Assembly: GCF_024159085.1 (NCBI RefSeq)
Contig: NZ_JAMZDE010000001.1
Span: forward strand, 372,001-436,000
Direction: 5' to 3'
DNA: 64,000 nucleotides
From: Idiomarina rhizosphaerae
GTDB taxonomy: Bacteria > Pseudomonadota > Gammaproteobacteria > Enterobacterales > Alteromonadaceae
Made by a program: the position numbers and the translations under genes. Below, piece by piece: positions 17,906-27,573 of this stretch. The first letter of the stretch is position 1. The number at the start of each line of letters is the position of its first letter. A model generated the notes under the pieces. The model was not told where the DNA came from. It saw only the letters and a program-made list of their open reading frames with translations, and searched no databases.

Positions 17906-18906
17906 CAGTCGTGGTATCCGCTGTCAGGGTCAACCTTTCCGCGGAATACCCAGTAGGTATAACCGGTGTAAGCGAAGATCATCGGCAACAGGAACACAGC
18001 ACCCACAAGTAAGAACTTCAGGCTGTTGTCCGGCGCTGCGGCTTCCCACAAGGTAATACTGCGGGGTACCAGGTACGGGAATATGCTGACCGCGAAGCCG
18101 GTGTAAGCCAGCAGGAACATACCCAGCCCCCATAGGTAGGGGCGTCCTTCCTGTTTTCTATGCAGCGAGCGCAGTAAACCAATGGTCATCACCGCCAGCA
18201 GTATTGGCAAAGCCCACAGGCCAACGGAGGCCGGGTAAGTGAACCAGCGCTCTGCAATAAATGGGTCGACATAAGGTAAGTAAAGGCTCACAAAGGCAAT
18301 GCAGGCCACCAGCAATATCGTGGTGTACCAGCCGGCTCGGTAGCTTTGACGCTGCAGATCGCCGCTGGTTTTCATCACCAGCCAGGTCGCACCCAGCATC
18401 ATGTAGCCGATAACCACCGCCACACCGCAGAAAATAGTAAATGGTGTCAGCCAGTCGAACCAGCCGCCGGAGTATTCCCGTCCGGTTACCTGAATGCCCT
18501 GCAGCATAGCACCCAGCATAATGCCCTGACTCATGGCCGCTATCAGCGAGCCGGTAATAAAGGATAAGTCCCAGATGCCTTTGGCGCGTTTGGTTTTAAA
18601 ACGATACTCAAAAGCCACGCCGCGGAAAATAAGCCCCAGCAACATGGCAATAACCGGCATATAAAGTGCCGGCATCAGCACCGAGTAAGCCAGCGGGAAA
18701 ACCGCCAGCAGACCACCACCGCCCAGCACCAGCCAGGTTTCGTTGCCATCCCAGACCGGCGCCACGGTGTTCATCATCACGTCACGGTCTTCTTCTTTTT
18801 TGAACCAGGGAAACAGCAGAGCTATCCCCAAGTCAAAGCCATCGAGTGCGACGTAAGCAAATACGGCGACCGAAATTAATATTGCCCAAATCAGTGCGTA
18901 ATCCAT
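17905..18906 (-). CDS. cydB: Cytochrome bd-type quinol oxidase subunit II
   Basis: Subunit II of the inner-membrane quinol:oxygen oxidoreductase. 333 residues, shorter than E. coli CydB (379) and close to CIO-type subunit II. The N-terminus has the family pattern ALDGFDLGIALLFPW, then DGNETWLVLGGGGLLAVFPLAY, a conserved CydB signature. About eight membrane segments are visible. It starts 3 bases after cydA and is translationally linked to the DUF2474 gene. Confidence 0.95.
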   Translation of the reverse strand: MDYALIWAILISVAVFAYVALDGFDLGIALLFPWFKKEEDRDVMMNTVAPVWDGNETWLVLGGGGLLAVFPLAYSVLMPALYMPVIAMLLGLIFRGVAFEYRFKTKRAKGIWDLSFITGSLIAAMSQGIMLGAMLQGIQVTGREYSGGWFDWLTPFTIFCGVAVVIGYMMLGATWLVMKTSGDLQRQSYRAGWYTTILLVACIAFVSLYLPYVDPFIAERWFTYPASVGLWALPILLAVMTIGLLRSLHRKQEGRPYLWGLGMFLLAYTGFAVSIFPYLVPRSITLWEAAAPDNSLKFLLVGAVFLLPMIFAYTGYTYWVFRGKVDPDSGYHD

Positions 18907-18909
18907 AGC

Positions 18910-20298
18910 TTACACCTCCTCATCGTAGATGCGCTCAGCGGCCATGGTGGCTTTATGCTTCGCGTAGTCGGGAATAGTAACCTGCTCCGGGTTCCCCGCC
19001 ATTTTGCGCAGAATGTAGAAGGTGCCCGCACCAAAAACGAGGAAATACACCACAATAAAGGCTATCAGGCTGCCTGCCACACCAGCTTTATCAATCGGCG
19101 ATGCCGCATCGGCGGTGCGCAACAGGCCATAGATCACCCAGGGCTGACGCCCAACTTCGGTGACTATCCAGCCGGCAATAACGGCCACGAAGCCCATGGG
19201 TCCCATCAATAAACTGAAACGCAGCAGAAGTTTATTGTCGTACAGCTTGCCGCGCAGGCGCTGGAAGCCCGACCAGAGTCCCGCAAGTACCATCAGCATG
19301 CCCACGCCGACCATTATCCGGAAAGCCCAGAATACGGTTGCCACCGGCGGCCAGTCTTCCCGCGGGAACTGGTCAAGACCGGTTACTTCTGCATCTATGT
19401 CGTGCTTAAGAATAATACTGGCAAGACCGGGCACTTTCAGGGCGTAGTCTACTTCCGCGGTTTCCTGATTCGGCATCCCGAATAAATACAGCGGGGCCCG
19501 GGCTTCGGTATGGAAGTGCCCTTCCATCGCCGCCACTTTCGCCGGTTGATGCTCCTGCGTATTCAGTCCGTGGAAGTCTCCGACAAGAACCTGCAGCGGA
19601 GCCACAATGAGCGCCATCCACATGGCCATGGAGAACATTTTACGGGCTGCCGCGTTGGTTTTGTCTTTCAGCAAATGCCAGGCACCCACCGCACCGACCA
19701 CAAAGGCTACTGTCAGGTAGGCTGCCAGCAGCATGTGCGCCAGCCGATAAGGGAAGGACGGGTTAAACACCACCTCAAACCAGTCGGTGACCACGAATTG
19801 CCCTACGTCATTCATGGCGTAACCGGCAGGCGTCTGCATCCAGCTGTTTACCGATAAAATCCAGAAGGCAGAAATTGCGGTGCCCACCGCCACCATCAGG
19901 GTAGCGAAGAAGTGCAACTTCTCGCCTACCTTATTCATGCCGAACAGCATGACGCCAAGGAAGCCGGCCTCAAGGAAGAAAGCCGTGAGTACTTCGTAAC
20001 CCATTAGCGGGCCGATAACCGGACCGGCTTTATCGGAAAATACCGACCAGTTGGTGCCGAACTGGTAACTCATAACAATACCGGAGACCACGCCCATACC
20101 AAAGGCCACAGCGAAGATCTTCACCCAGTAACGGAACAGCTGCTGGTACACCGGGTTGCGGGTTTTGAGGTACAGGCCTTCGAGAACCGCCAGGTAACTG
20201 GCAACCCCGATGGTAAAGGCAGGAAAAATAATGTGAAACGCGATGGTAAACGCGAACTGGAAGCGCGCTAAAAACAGTGCGTCAAAACTTTCGAACAT
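18910..20298 (-). CDS. cydA: Cytochrome bd-type quinol oxidase subunit I, short-Q-loop (CIO) type
   Basis: Subunit I binds haems b and d and oxidises quinol. The ATG at 20298 is chosen because AAGGG lies 9 bases upstream; a GTG three codons earlier is in frame. 462 residues against 522 in E. coli, consistent with a short Q-loop as in cyanide-insensitive oxidases. The first haem ligand is His22 (FTIAFHIIFPA). The conserved GWIVTEVGRQPWVIYGLLRT motif lies in the last third. About nine membrane segments. Gene order cydA-cydB-DUF2474 fits a CIO operon. Low-oxygen control is possible given the site at 20344. Confidence 0.94.
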   Translation of the reverse strand: MFESFDALFLARFQFAFTIAFHIIFPAFTIGVASYLAVLEGLYLKTRNPVYQQLFRYWVKIFAVAFGMGVVSGIVMSYQFGTNWSVFSDKAGPVIGPLMGYEVLTAFFLEAGFLGVMLFGMNKVGEKLHFFATLMVAVGTAISAFWILSVNSWMQTPAGYAMNDVGQFVVTDWFEVVFNPSFPYRLAHMLLAAYLTVAFVVGAVGAWHLLKDKTNAAARKMFSMAMWMALIVAPLQVLVGDFHGLNTQEHQPAKVAAMEGHFHTEARAPLYLFGMPNQETAEVDYALKVPGLASIILKHDIDAEVTGLDQFPREDWPPVATVFWAFRIMVGVGMLMVLAGLWSGFQRLRGKLYDNKLLLRFSLLMGPMGFVAVIAGWIVTEVGRQPWVIYGLLRTADAASPIDKAGVAGSLIAFIVVYFLVFGAGTFYILRKMAGNPEQVTIPDYAKHKATMAAERIYDEEV

Positions 20299-20343
20299 AG
20301 CAAGCACCCTTGATTAAGGTTTGTCTCAAGTATACGCTTTTGT

Positions 20344-20357
20344 TGACAAAGATCAGG
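20344..20357. promoter_or_regulatory. FNR/ANR-like half-palindrome upstream of cydA
   Basis: TTGACAAAGATCAG matches the FNR consensus TTGAT-N4-ATCAA at 8 of 10 fixed positions. It lies 46 bases upstream of the cydA start in a short intergenic region, a fitting place for oxygen control of a terminal oxidase. TTGACA is also a -35-like hexamer on the plus strand, so the match could be chance. Confidence 0.35.
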
Positions 20358-20396
20358 GGTGCCGATGTAAAACTTGTAGGATAAATACTAATAAAT

Positions 20397-20415
20397 GCCA
20401 TACTTTTTGTATGGC
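20397..20415 (-). terminator. Possible weak terminator downstream of alr
   Basis: A perfect 7-base-pair stem (GCCATAC 20397-20403 with GTATGGC 20409-20415) with a 5-base loop lies 16 bases beyond the alr stop. On the minus strand it is followed by an AT-rich but not pure T stretch, so termination efficiency is doubtful. Confidence 0.35.
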
Positions 20416-20430
20416 TAATGAACGAAAACC

Positions 20431-21522
20431 CTATACAAGTACTCTGGGAACCCGGCCGCTAACGCCGGTCAGCAAGTGCCAGGAAATAGTATCAGCACGG
20501 GCGGCGACTTCTCGCACGTCAATATTAGGGCCCCAAAGCTCGACATCATCACCTAATTGCAGATTTTCAATACCGGTAACATCAATCGTCAGCATGTCCA
20601 TAGACACACGTCCGGCCAAACCCACACGTTTTCCACGAACCATTGCCGGTGTGTCATTTTTCGCCTGCCTTGGATAACCGTCGGCGTAGCCCATAGCGAC
20701 TGTCGCTATAACACTGGGTTTATCGGCACTCCAGGCACTGCCGTAACCTACCGACTCACCTTTTTCCAACTGGTGCAGTGCAATAACCGGGGCGACCAAA
20801 CGCATTGCCGGCTTCAGTTCGGCTTGCACTTCAGTCACCGTAGACGGATTCACACCATAAAGCAGTAAACCGGCTCTGGCCCAGTCATTGTCCTGAAGTG
20901 ACCACTGAGTATCCGGGTTTAAAAGTCCGGCTGAGTTATGGAAACTCCGTGCCTGATAATCGTTAAGGGTTTCCGACAACTGGCAGAATTGCTGTTTTTG
21001 ATGGGCGTTTAAACGATGCTCTGCATCGGCGTTGGCTAAGTGCGACATTAAGGTTACACCGGCGACATTCTTGCTGGCACGCAGGCGCTTTAATGCTTGC
21101 GGTGCCTGCTCTTCAGACCAGCCTAGCCGGTGCATACCGGTATCCACTTTTAACCAGACCCACAAAGGGCTGGTCAACTGTGCTTGCTCAATGTACTCAA
21201 GTTGTTGTTCACAATGCACCACCGGGCTCAACTGATGTTCACAACACAGGTTCAGTTCAGTCGCTGAGAAGCACCCTTCCAATATTACCAAGGGCCCTTT
21301 GTAACCGGTTTCACGGACCGCCAACGCTTCTTCCATAAAACCCGCAGCCATGCCATCAACCAGCTCAGACAAGGCTTTAACCGCGGGAGCTACGCCGTGT
21401 CCATAACCGTCAGCTTTAACCACGCCCAAAAGTTTACCGCCCGCCATTTTACGACGTACCCACTTAGCGTTGTGCTGTATAGCGGCGGAAGAAATCTCAG
21501 CGCGAGTTTGACGGTAGTGCAT
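20431..21522 (-). CDS. alr: Alanine racemase
   Basis: PLP enzyme interconverting L- and D-alanine for peptidoglycan synthesis. 363 residues (E. coli Alr 359). The PLP lysine is in VVKADGYGHG near residue 35. The second catalytic Tyr is in ESVGYGSAW near residue 255. The C-terminus TGVSGRVPRVLV is typical. The upstream gene is a divergent S9 peptidase; the gene ends 133 bases before cydA. Confidence 0.96.
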   Translation of the reverse strand: MHYRQTRAEISSAAIQHNAKWVRRKMAGGKLLGVVKADGYGHGVAPAVKALSELVDGMAAGFMEEALAVRETGYKGPLVILEGCFSATELNLCCEHQLSPVVHCEQQLEYIEQAQLTSPLWVWLKVDTGMHRLGWSEEQAPQALKRLRASKNVAGVTLMSHLANADAEHRLNAHQKQQFCQLSETLNDYQARSFHNSAGLLNPDTQWSLQDNDWARAGLLLYGVNPSTVTEVQAELKPAMRLVAPVIALHQLEKGESVGYGSAWSADKPSVIATVAMGYADGYPRQAKNDTPAMVRGKRVGLAGRVSMDMLTIDVTGIENLQLGDDVELWGPNIDVREVAARADTISWHLLTGVSGRVPRVLV

Positions 21523-21661
21523 GGGGTTTCCTTTTTAATTTTCGTCCGGCTTTTCGAAAAGGCCTTCAGTTTACCGTATTTTCCAACAACTTGAACGGAA
21601 CTCTTTGCATCGCTCCGCAAGCTTGAGTAACGTAAAGCCATAACCCAAAAGGAGAATAACA

Positions 21662-23701
21662 ATGTGGTTAAAGCAATCTGTCATTGCCGGTAGCTTAGCG
21701 CTACTTTTTACTTCCGTTCCAGCCTTATCACAAGAAACATTTCAGGCGGACGATATTTTCCAGCTTGAATACGCTAATCAGGTAAGTATTTCACCCGACG
21801 GCAAGTATATTGCGTACATCCGCAACAGCTTTGATGACATGAAAGACAATACCCGGCGCTCATTATGGCTAATTGATACCGAAACCGGTCAACATTTACC
21901 GCTTTTTGACGATCAGTTTAACTACGGCAGCCTCGCCTGGTCGAATGACGGTACTCGCCTTGCCTTTGCCTCTAACCGGTCTGAAAAAAACCAAATTCAT
22001 GTACACTGGATTAAAGAGCAACGCACCGCCAAAGTCACTCACGTAAGCGAAAGCCCGGGCAGCATTAGTTGGTCTAACGACGACACCCAACTGGCTTTTA
22101 CTATGTCGGTTAAAGCCGAAGCTACGCCTTTTGCTAAAAGTGTGAAAAAGCCAACAAAACCTGAAGGAGCTAAGTGGTCTGACTCTCCCATTATTGTTCA
22201 GGAAGCCTATTATCAGCGTGATGGTCGTGGCGTGCTAGAGCCCGCGCATACCCAAGTTTTTGTCGTACCGGCAGAAGGCGGCACAGCGCGCCAGCTAACC
22301 GACGGTCCTTACCGACATGGCGGTCCACTTACCTGGACAGCCGACGATAAGCATTTGATTTTTTCTGGCAACCGCTCTGAAGACTGGGCCTATCAGGTCA
22401 ACGAAAGCGACTTGTACAGCGTTAGCTTAGATTCAAAAGAAGTGACCCAAGTGACCGACAAACCAGGTCGCGAGTCATCACCACAATTCTCACCAGACGG
22501 CGAACATTTAGCTTACTTGCACAGCTCGAACGAGCCGGTGCCTTACCATAAATCGCAATTGTGGATCATGGACTGGAGTGAGCGTTCAGAGACCGAACTT
22601 CAGGCGGACTTCGACCGTTCTTTCAGCTCGCCACAGTGGACAGGCGATGAGTCGCTTGCGGTTTCATACGCCGATCAGGGGAAAACCGTAGTTGCTGATG
22701 TCACCTTGAGCAATGAGCTGACGAATCGGGTGGATGATGTTTCCGGTGTTTACGTCAGCCGCCCTTATACCATGGGCTCATTCACTGCCTCACAAACCGG
22801 CGCTATTGCCTACACCAAAGGCTCTGAATACCGTCCGGCGGATGTCGGTTATCAGCCGCAAGGGGGTGAGGCGGTTCAGTTTACTCAGCTAAATGAAGAC
22901 CTGCTGGGTCACCGTAAGCTGGGGAAAGTTCACGAAATTCGCTATGAATCACGCTACGACGGTCAGGAAATTCATGGCTGGTATATTACTCCGCCAAATT
23001 ACGATGAAAGCAAAGAGTATCCTCTGCTATTAGAAGTGCATGGTGGCCCTCATCTGTCTTACGGTCCGCACTTTGCCGCAGAACACCAGCGTTACGCTGC
23101 CGAAGGCTATGTGGTTCTGTACGTGAACCACCGCGGCAGTACCTCTTACGGTAAAGATTTTGCCATGCTACTGGACGGTAACTACTCATCACCTTATGAC
23201 TTTGCCGACCACATGAGTGGCATCGACTTGCTCATTGATAAGGGTATTGCTGACTCCAACAACCTCTTTATTGCTGGAGGTTCAGCCGGTGGCATTGCAA
23301 CAGCCTATGCGGTAGGGCTAACCAACCGCTTTAATGCTGCAGCAGCCACTAATCCCGTGATTAACTGGGTGAGTAAAGTACTGACGGCTGACAGCTCAAT
23401 TGGTCAAATTACTAACCAGTTCCCGGGTATGCCATGGGAAGAACTGGAGCATTACTGGCAACGCTCGCCACTGTCTATGGTGGGTGACGTAGAAACGCCG
23501 GTACTGCTGTTCACAGGAGAGAAGGATCGTCGTACGCCGATATCTGAAACCGAGCAGTTCTACCAGGCGTTGAAGCTACAAAAAGTCGATACCGCTATGG
23601 TACGTGTTCCGGGTGCTTTTCACGGTGTTACGGCTCGCCCTTCTAATATGATAGCCAAAATTGAACACGCGCTGGCGTGGTTTGAGCAGTATAAAAAATG
23701 A
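21662..23701 (+). CDS. Exported S9 family prolyl oligopeptidase/dipeptidyl aminopeptidase
   Basis: 679 residues with a signal peptide (cleavage near SVPALSQ, residue 23) and a strong AAGGAG ribosome site. An N-terminal beta-propeller contains WD40-like/TolB-like repeats (SPDGKYIAY, SNDGTRLAF, SPDGEHLAY). The C-terminal alpha/beta hydrolase domain has the nucleophile in GGSAGG near residue 541, the acid in FTGEKDRRTP and the catalytic His in GAFHGV. S9C-type peptidases release dipeptides or cut short peptides; this one would act in the periplasm. Its stop overlaps the pheA start by 4 bases. Confidence 0.92.
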   Translation: MWLKQSVIAGSLALLFTSVPALSQETFQADDIFQLEYANQVSISPDGKYIAYIRNSFDDMKDNTRRSLWLIDTETGQHLPLFDDQFNYGSLAWSNDGTRLAFASNRSEKNQIHVHWIKEQRTAKVTHVSESPGSISWSNDDTQLAFTMSVKAEATPFAKSVKKPTKPEGAKWSDSPIIVQEAYYQRDGRGVLEPAHTQVFVVPAEGGTARQLTDGPYRHGGPLTWTADDKHLIFSGNRSEDWAYQVNESDLYSVSLDSKEVTQVTDKPGRESSPQFSPDGEHLAYLHSSNEPVPYHKSQLWIMDWSERSETELQADFDRSFSSPQWTGDESLAVSYADQGKTVVADVTLSNELTNRVDDVSGVYVSRPYTMGSFTASQTGAIAYTKGSEYRPADVGYQPQGGEAVQFTQLNEDLLGHRKLGKVHEIRYESRYDGQEIHGWYITPPNYDESKEYPLLLEVHGGPHLSYGPHFAAEHQRYAAEGYVVLYVNHRGSTSYGKDFAMLLDGNYSSPYDFADHMSGIDLLIDKGIADSNNLFIAGGSAGGIATAYAVGLTNRFNAAAATNPVINWVSKVLTADSSIGQITNQFPGMPWEELEHYWQRSPLSMVGDVETPVLLFTGEKDRRTPISETEQFYQALKLQKVDTAMVRVPGAFHGVTARPSNMIAKIEHALAWFEQYKK

Positions 23702-24519
23702 GAATAGCGACACTGGGCCCTGCCGGCACCTTTTCAGAGGTTGCGGCAGGGCTTTACCAACCCGAAAAACAGCACCAAATTCAGTTACTGGACAGCCTGG
23801 TAAGTTGTCTGGACTCTATTGGTAATGACTGCGACGCTGCGGTTGTGCCTATTGAAAACTTAACCGAGGGCTTTGTCTCTCCGGTGGTGGACTACCTGGT
23901 TCAGCGTCCGTTGCATATTCAGGCAGAAATTCGCATTCCGGTTGGTTTTCAGTGCCTGGCCAACAGTGCTGAGCCGCAGCAAATATGGGCACAGTTCGTC
24001 GCCGCCGGTCAATGCAATCAATACCTGAATGGACTGGGGCTTCCGGTTATCCATACCGCGAGTAATGCATTGTCGCTCGATGCGTTGCTCGCCACTGAAA
24101 AGCCATCTGCGGCGGTGGTTCCCAAGCACGTAAACTGCCCTGCTTCATTACAGATTCTGAACAGCAACATTGCTGACAACCCACGTAACGAAACGCGCTT
24201 CGTGGTATTATCCGCAACATCTGAAACGCCGGAATTTAATAAAAATACGCATTGGAAAAGCAGTTTGCTGCTCATTGATGACAACGATCACCCGGGCTTA
24301 TTGGTCGACAGCTTACAGGTTTTTGCAAAACAGCAAATTAACTTAACCTCCATTGTTTCAAGACCGGCGGGCAGTCAGTTTGGTGACTATCATTTCTTTA
24401 TTGATTTTGACGGGCACCTCAGCGAGCCAGGTGTAGCAGCCGCTTTGCAGGAGTTGGCTAAAATGAACAACATTCACTGGCTGGGTTCGTACCCGGCCGC
24501 AGCTATAGGGAATCAGTAA
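23698..24519 (+). CDS. pheA: Prephenate dehydratase, monofunctional
   Basis: Converts prephenate to phenylpyruvate in phenylalanine synthesis. 273 residues, without the chorismate mutase domain of E. coli PheA. The N-terminus LGPAGTFSEVAA and the catalytic region NETRFVVLS (Thr-Arg-Phe) are typical. The C-terminal ACT domain has SRPAGSQFGDYHFFIDFDGH, where phenylalanine feedback binding occurs. It overlaps the genes on both sides (ATGA upstream, TAATG downstream), so it lies in a three-gene operon with the S9 peptidase and the esterase. Confidence 0.94.
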   Translation: MRIATLGPAGTFSEVAAGLYQPEKQHQIQLLDSLVSCLDSIGNDCDAAVVPIENLTEGFVSPVVDYLVQRPLHIQAEIRIPVGFQCLANSAEPQQIWAQFVAAGQCNQYLNGLGLPVIHTASNALSLDALLATEKPSAAVVPKHVNCPASLQILNSNIADNPRNETRFVVLSATSETPEFNKNTHWKSSLLLIDDNDHPGLLVDSLQVFAKQQINLTSIVSRPAGSQFGDYHFFIDFDGHLSEPGVAAALQELAKMNNIHWLGSYPAAAIGNQ

Positions 24520-25169
24520 TGTCTCTGGAAGTTATTAAACATGAGCCGGCAGGTAACGCCGATGCAGTCATTATTTGGCTTCACGGTTTAGGTGCGTCGG
24601 GTAACGACTTTTTACCCATGACAGAGCACATAAAAATTAATAATGCTCAGGTTCGCTTTTTATTTCCGCATGCCCCGCAAATGCCGGTCACCATAAACCA
24701 GGGCATGGTCATGCCAGCCTGGTACGACATTACCGACATGAGCATTGACCGCCAAATTGACAGCCAGCAGCTGCGTGAGTCTGCAGCCAAAGTGCACGCC
24801 ATGATCGACGAACAAGTTGCTCAAGGCATAGACAGCAAGCGCATTATTATTGCCGGATTTTCACAGGGCGGCGCGGTCGGCTATGAAGCGGCGTTAACCT
24901 ACCCTAAACCACTGGCCGGTTTAATGGCACATTCAACTTACTTTGCTACCGCCGGTGACATTGAGGTAAATGAAGCCAATGCGCAACTTCCTATTTTGGT
25001 TCAGCACGGTACGCAGGATCCGGTAGTGCCGGAAGTTCTGGGTCAAAAAGCCTGTGCGGTATTAAAAGAAAAAGGTTTTTCAGTAACGTATCAGACTTAC
25101 CCCATGCCACATTCACTGTGTATGGAGCAGGTTCAGGATATGCAGAAATGGCTGAATGAGCGGTTTTAG
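24519..25169 (+). CDS. Carboxylesterase/phospholipase family alpha/beta hydrolase
   Basis: 216 residues of the PF02230-type carboxylesterase (acyl-protein thioesterase-like) family. The oxyanion region IIWLHGLGASGNDF is near the N-terminus. The nucleophile is in GFSQGG near residue 115, the acid in HGTQDPVVP near 169, and the His in YPMPHSLC near 201. No signal peptide, so it is cytosolic. The start overlaps the pheA stop by one base. Confidence 0.9.
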   Translation: MSLEVIKHEPAGNADAVIIWLHGLGASGNDFLPMTEHIKINNAQVRFLFPHAPQMPVTINQGMVMPAWYDITDMSIDRQIDSQQLRESAAKVHAMIDEQVAQGIDSKRIIIAGFSQGGAVGYEAALTYPKPLAGLMAHSTYFATAGDIEVNEANAQLPILVQHGTQDPVVPEVLGQKACAVLKEKGFSVTYQTYPMPHSLCMEQVQDMQKWLNERF

Positions 25170-25180
25170 CCGCTCATTCA
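25153..25180. other. Perfect stem-loop between the esterase and purK ends
   Basis: An 11-base-pair stem (25153-25163 with 25170-25180, loop TTTTAG) includes the esterase stop codon. No T tract follows on either strand, so it is not a standard Rho-independent terminator. It may protect 3' ends of the convergent transcripts. Confidence 0.5.
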
Positions 25181-25205
25181 CAGAAACGTTACAGCTCTAA
25201 AAAGT

Positions 25206-26294
25206 TTAGCCAACCAGTAGTTGCAGCTTTTCAGCCCAGCTGCTGGCCAGGTTCTCGCCGCGTTCAAACGAGTCAATCATGATATTAACGTGACCCACTT
25301 TACGTCCGGGGCGTGCCTCTTTACCGTACCAGTGACAGTCCGCGGCGGCAGCTTCCCACAAGGCTTCAGGAATACCGGCAACACCAATGACATTAACCAT
25401 TAGCGTTGGGGCTATCAGTAAGTCAGGCAAGGGTAAACCGGTAATAGCGCGAATGTGCAGGTTAAACTGATCACAATTAGCGCCACTCATGGTCCAGTGA
25501 CCGGAATTATGAACTCGCGGGGCCACTTCGTTCACCAGCAAGTGTTGGTTGTCACCTTCACCGACAACGAAGAATTCAATGGCCAGTACACCCACATAAT
25601 CCAGTGCATTGGTCAGTTTTTTATGATGCTCTTTTGCTAGCGCTTCCAGTTCTTTCGAAAAGTGCTCAGCGCCCGCCAGGCTGTAAGACAAAATACCCTG
25701 GGTATGCACATTCAACGTCAGCGGGAAGCAACGCTGCTCGCCTTTATGCGAACGCGCGCCAACAACCGACACTTCATCGGTAAAGTCGATCATATCTTCG
25801 ACAATACCTGGGCGTTGTCCGGCATCTTCTGCAACGGCAGCAATGTCGTCACCCGGACGCCAGCGCCACTGACCTTTACCGTCATAGCCGCCTTTTGCTG
25901 ATTTTATGACAACCGCGTGGTCGCAGGCGTTTAAAATGGCGCTTAACTCGGCAACATTTTCGTAAGCTTTCCAGGCAGAAGTGGGTATTTCCAGCTCATC
26001 GCACAAAGCTTTTTGGGTACGGCGATCAACCAGACGGTTAAAACGCTCGGGTTGAACCAGAAACTTGTCGGCGGTTTTAGCGACTAGCTCTTCACCTAAG
26101 TGCTCATGCTCCCAAGTCGTTACATCAGCCCATTCATTTGCTTCCGCTAAATTCATTGATAATGGCTGTTGGCTACCCAATGCCATGACCAGATCTAGTC
26201 TGTCGCTGTATAAAACGCATTCATGACCCTGCTGAATAACCGCTTTACCCAGCATTTGTCCTAACTGTCCGTTACCAAGGATCAGAATTTTCAT
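25206..26294 (-). CDS. purK: N5-carboxyaminoimidazole ribonucleotide synthase
   Basis: ATP-grasp enzyme of purine synthesis converting AIR and bicarbonate to N5-CAIR. 362 residues (E. coli 355). The N-terminus [11 protein letters not shown] is the family signature. The ATP-grasp core contains [17 protein letters not shown], and the metal site is in [28 protein letters not shown]. It overlaps purE by 4 bases, the usual purEK arrangement. Confidence 0.96.
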   Translation of the reverse strand: MKILILGNGQLGQMLGKAVIQQGHECVLYSDRLDLVMALGSQQPLSMNLAEANEWADVTTWEHEHLGEELVAKTADKFLVQPERFNRLVDRRTQKALCDELEIPTSAWKAYENVAELSAILNACDHAVVIKSAKGGYDGKGQWRWRPGDDIAAVAEDAGQRPGIVEDMIDFTDEVSVVGARSHKGEQRCFPLTLNVHTQGILSYSLAGAEHFSKELEALAKEHHKKLTNALDYVGVLAIEFFVVGEGDNQHLLVNEVAPRVHNSGHWTMSGANCDQFNLHIRAITGLPLPDLLIAPTLMVNVIGVAGIPEALWEAAAADCHWYGKEARPGRKVGHVNIMIDSFERGENLASSWAEKLQLLVG

Positions 26295-26782
26295 TTTGGT
26301 AGTTCCAAATCTGAATTAGCCATCACTTTTTCTTTTTGCGCGCTGCGGAATTCGTGTACCCGTTTGCGCACGTCGCTGTCAAAGCTGCCAATAACCTGTG
26401 CCGCCAGTAAACCTGCGTTTGCAGCTCCAGCATCGCCAATAGCCAGAGTACCTACAGCGACACCTTTAGGCATTTGCACAATAGACAATAAGCTGTCTAA
26501 ACCTTTTAACTGCTTGCTCGGAACCGGCACACCAAACACCGGAATGGCCGTATAAGCCGCCAGCATACCCGGTAAATGAGCAGCACCCCCGGCACCGGCG
26601 ATAACCACAGGCACACCATCTTGTTCCGCTTGTTCCATGGTAGATTTAAGTAAGTCCGGCGTGCGGTGTGCAGAGACCACTTTCGCCTGCCATTTAATGC
26701 CCAGAGACTCGAGCATTTCTGCCGCTTTTTGCATTACCGGCCAATCGGACTGGGAACCCATTAGAATCAATACCGGAGCCAT
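26291..26782 (-). CDS. purE: N5-CAIR mutase
   Basis: Class I PurE, converts N5-CAIR to CAIR after PurK. 163 residues (E. coli 169). Motifs: [11 protein letters not shown] at the N-terminus, VVSAHRTPD with the catalytic His, and [11 protein letters not shown]. The start has AAGGTGA upstream. I saw no convincing PurR box in the 199 bases to the divergent isochorismatase gene. Confidence 0.96.
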   Translation of the reverse strand: MAPVLILMGSQSDWPVMQKAAEMLESLGIKWQAKVVSAHRTPDLLKSTMEQAEQDGVPVVIAGAGGAAHLPGMLAAYTAIPVFGVPVPSKQLKGLDSLLSIVQMPKGVAVGTLAIGDAGAANAGLLAAQVIGSFDSDVRKRVHEFRSAQKEKVMANSDLELPK

Positions 26783-26981
26783 GGTGTCACCTTTTATTTA
26801 CTGTTTGGATGTGCATCTGCATTTGGAAAGGCGGGGATTGTAGCCATTGACCGCCCTAACTGCAAATTTCACGCATAATTATTAACCAAATTTATTAACT
26901 CAGTTTAGACTTTTTGCTGATGGTAGTGTTAATCGGCTAGAGTTAGTATCTGTTATCACTTAGTACCAACAGGAATACATA

Positions 26982-27527
26982 ATGCTACTTTCTGCGAAAG
27001 ACTCTTTACTACTGATTGTTGATGCTCAGGAAAAGTTACTGCCTGCCATCCACCAACGCGATGTGGTTACTTCTCGTATGCGCTGGCTAGGTGAAATTGC
27101 CATGCAGCTGGATTTGCCTATTCTTATTACCGAACAGTATCCGAAAGGTTTAGGCTACACCGTCGATAGTCTGCAAGATATTATTGAAGCGGCGCGAGTG
27201 GTTGAAAAAACACACTTTAGCGCGCTACGCGACGACACGTTCCGCGATGTGCTCTCCGAGTACAATAAAAAGCATGTGGTTATTATGGGCATGGAAACCC
27301 ACGTCTGTGTCTTACAAACCGCAATAGAGCTTCAGGCTTCGGGTTATCAGGTCTTCTTACCAGCTGACACCGTCGGCTCGCGCCGCCCCACAGATAAGGA
27401 CAGTGCCATTGAACGAATGCGAAACGCCGGCGTTGAAATTATTACGTCTGAAATGGCGGCATTTGAATGGTTAGAAAAGTCCGGAACCGACACATTTCGG
27501 CATATCAGCCGTAACTGGTTAAAATAA
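26982..27527 (+). CDS. Isochorismatase-like cysteine hydrolase (YcaC-related)
   Basis: 181 residues with the family triad: Asp in LLIVDAQEK near residue 14, Lys in VEKTHFSA near 84, and Cys in GMETHVCVLQTA near 113. The family hydrolyses small amides or ethers; YcaC-type members lack a known substrate. AGGAA lies before the ATG. It is a single gene followed by the cold-shock promoter. Confidence 0.88.
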   Translation: MLLSAKDSLLLIVDAQEKLLPAIHQRDVVTSRMRWLGEIAMQLDLPILITEQYPKGLGYTVDSLQDIIEAARVVEKTHFSALRDDTFRDVLSEYNKKHVVIMGMETHVCVLQTAIELQASGYQVFLPADTVGSRRPTDKDSAIERMRNAGVEIITSEMAAFEWLEKSGTDTFRHISRNWLK

Positions 27528-27539
27528 AACAAGGTATTG

Positions 27540-27567
27540 TTGACTCGGCCCATATTAAGCGTATACT
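27540..27567 (+). promoter_or_regulatory. Sigma-70 promoter of the cold-shock gene
   Basis: TTGACT at 27540-27545 and TATACT at 27562-27567 are separated by 16 bases, a strong match. Transcription should begin near 27574, giving a leader of about 137 bases before the start codon at 27711. Confidence 0.75.
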
Positions 27568-27573
27568 CGAAAC

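Noticed and set aside
26783-26981. PurR operator before purE
   Set aside because: No good match to the ACGCAAACGTTTGCGT consensus was found in the intergenic region.
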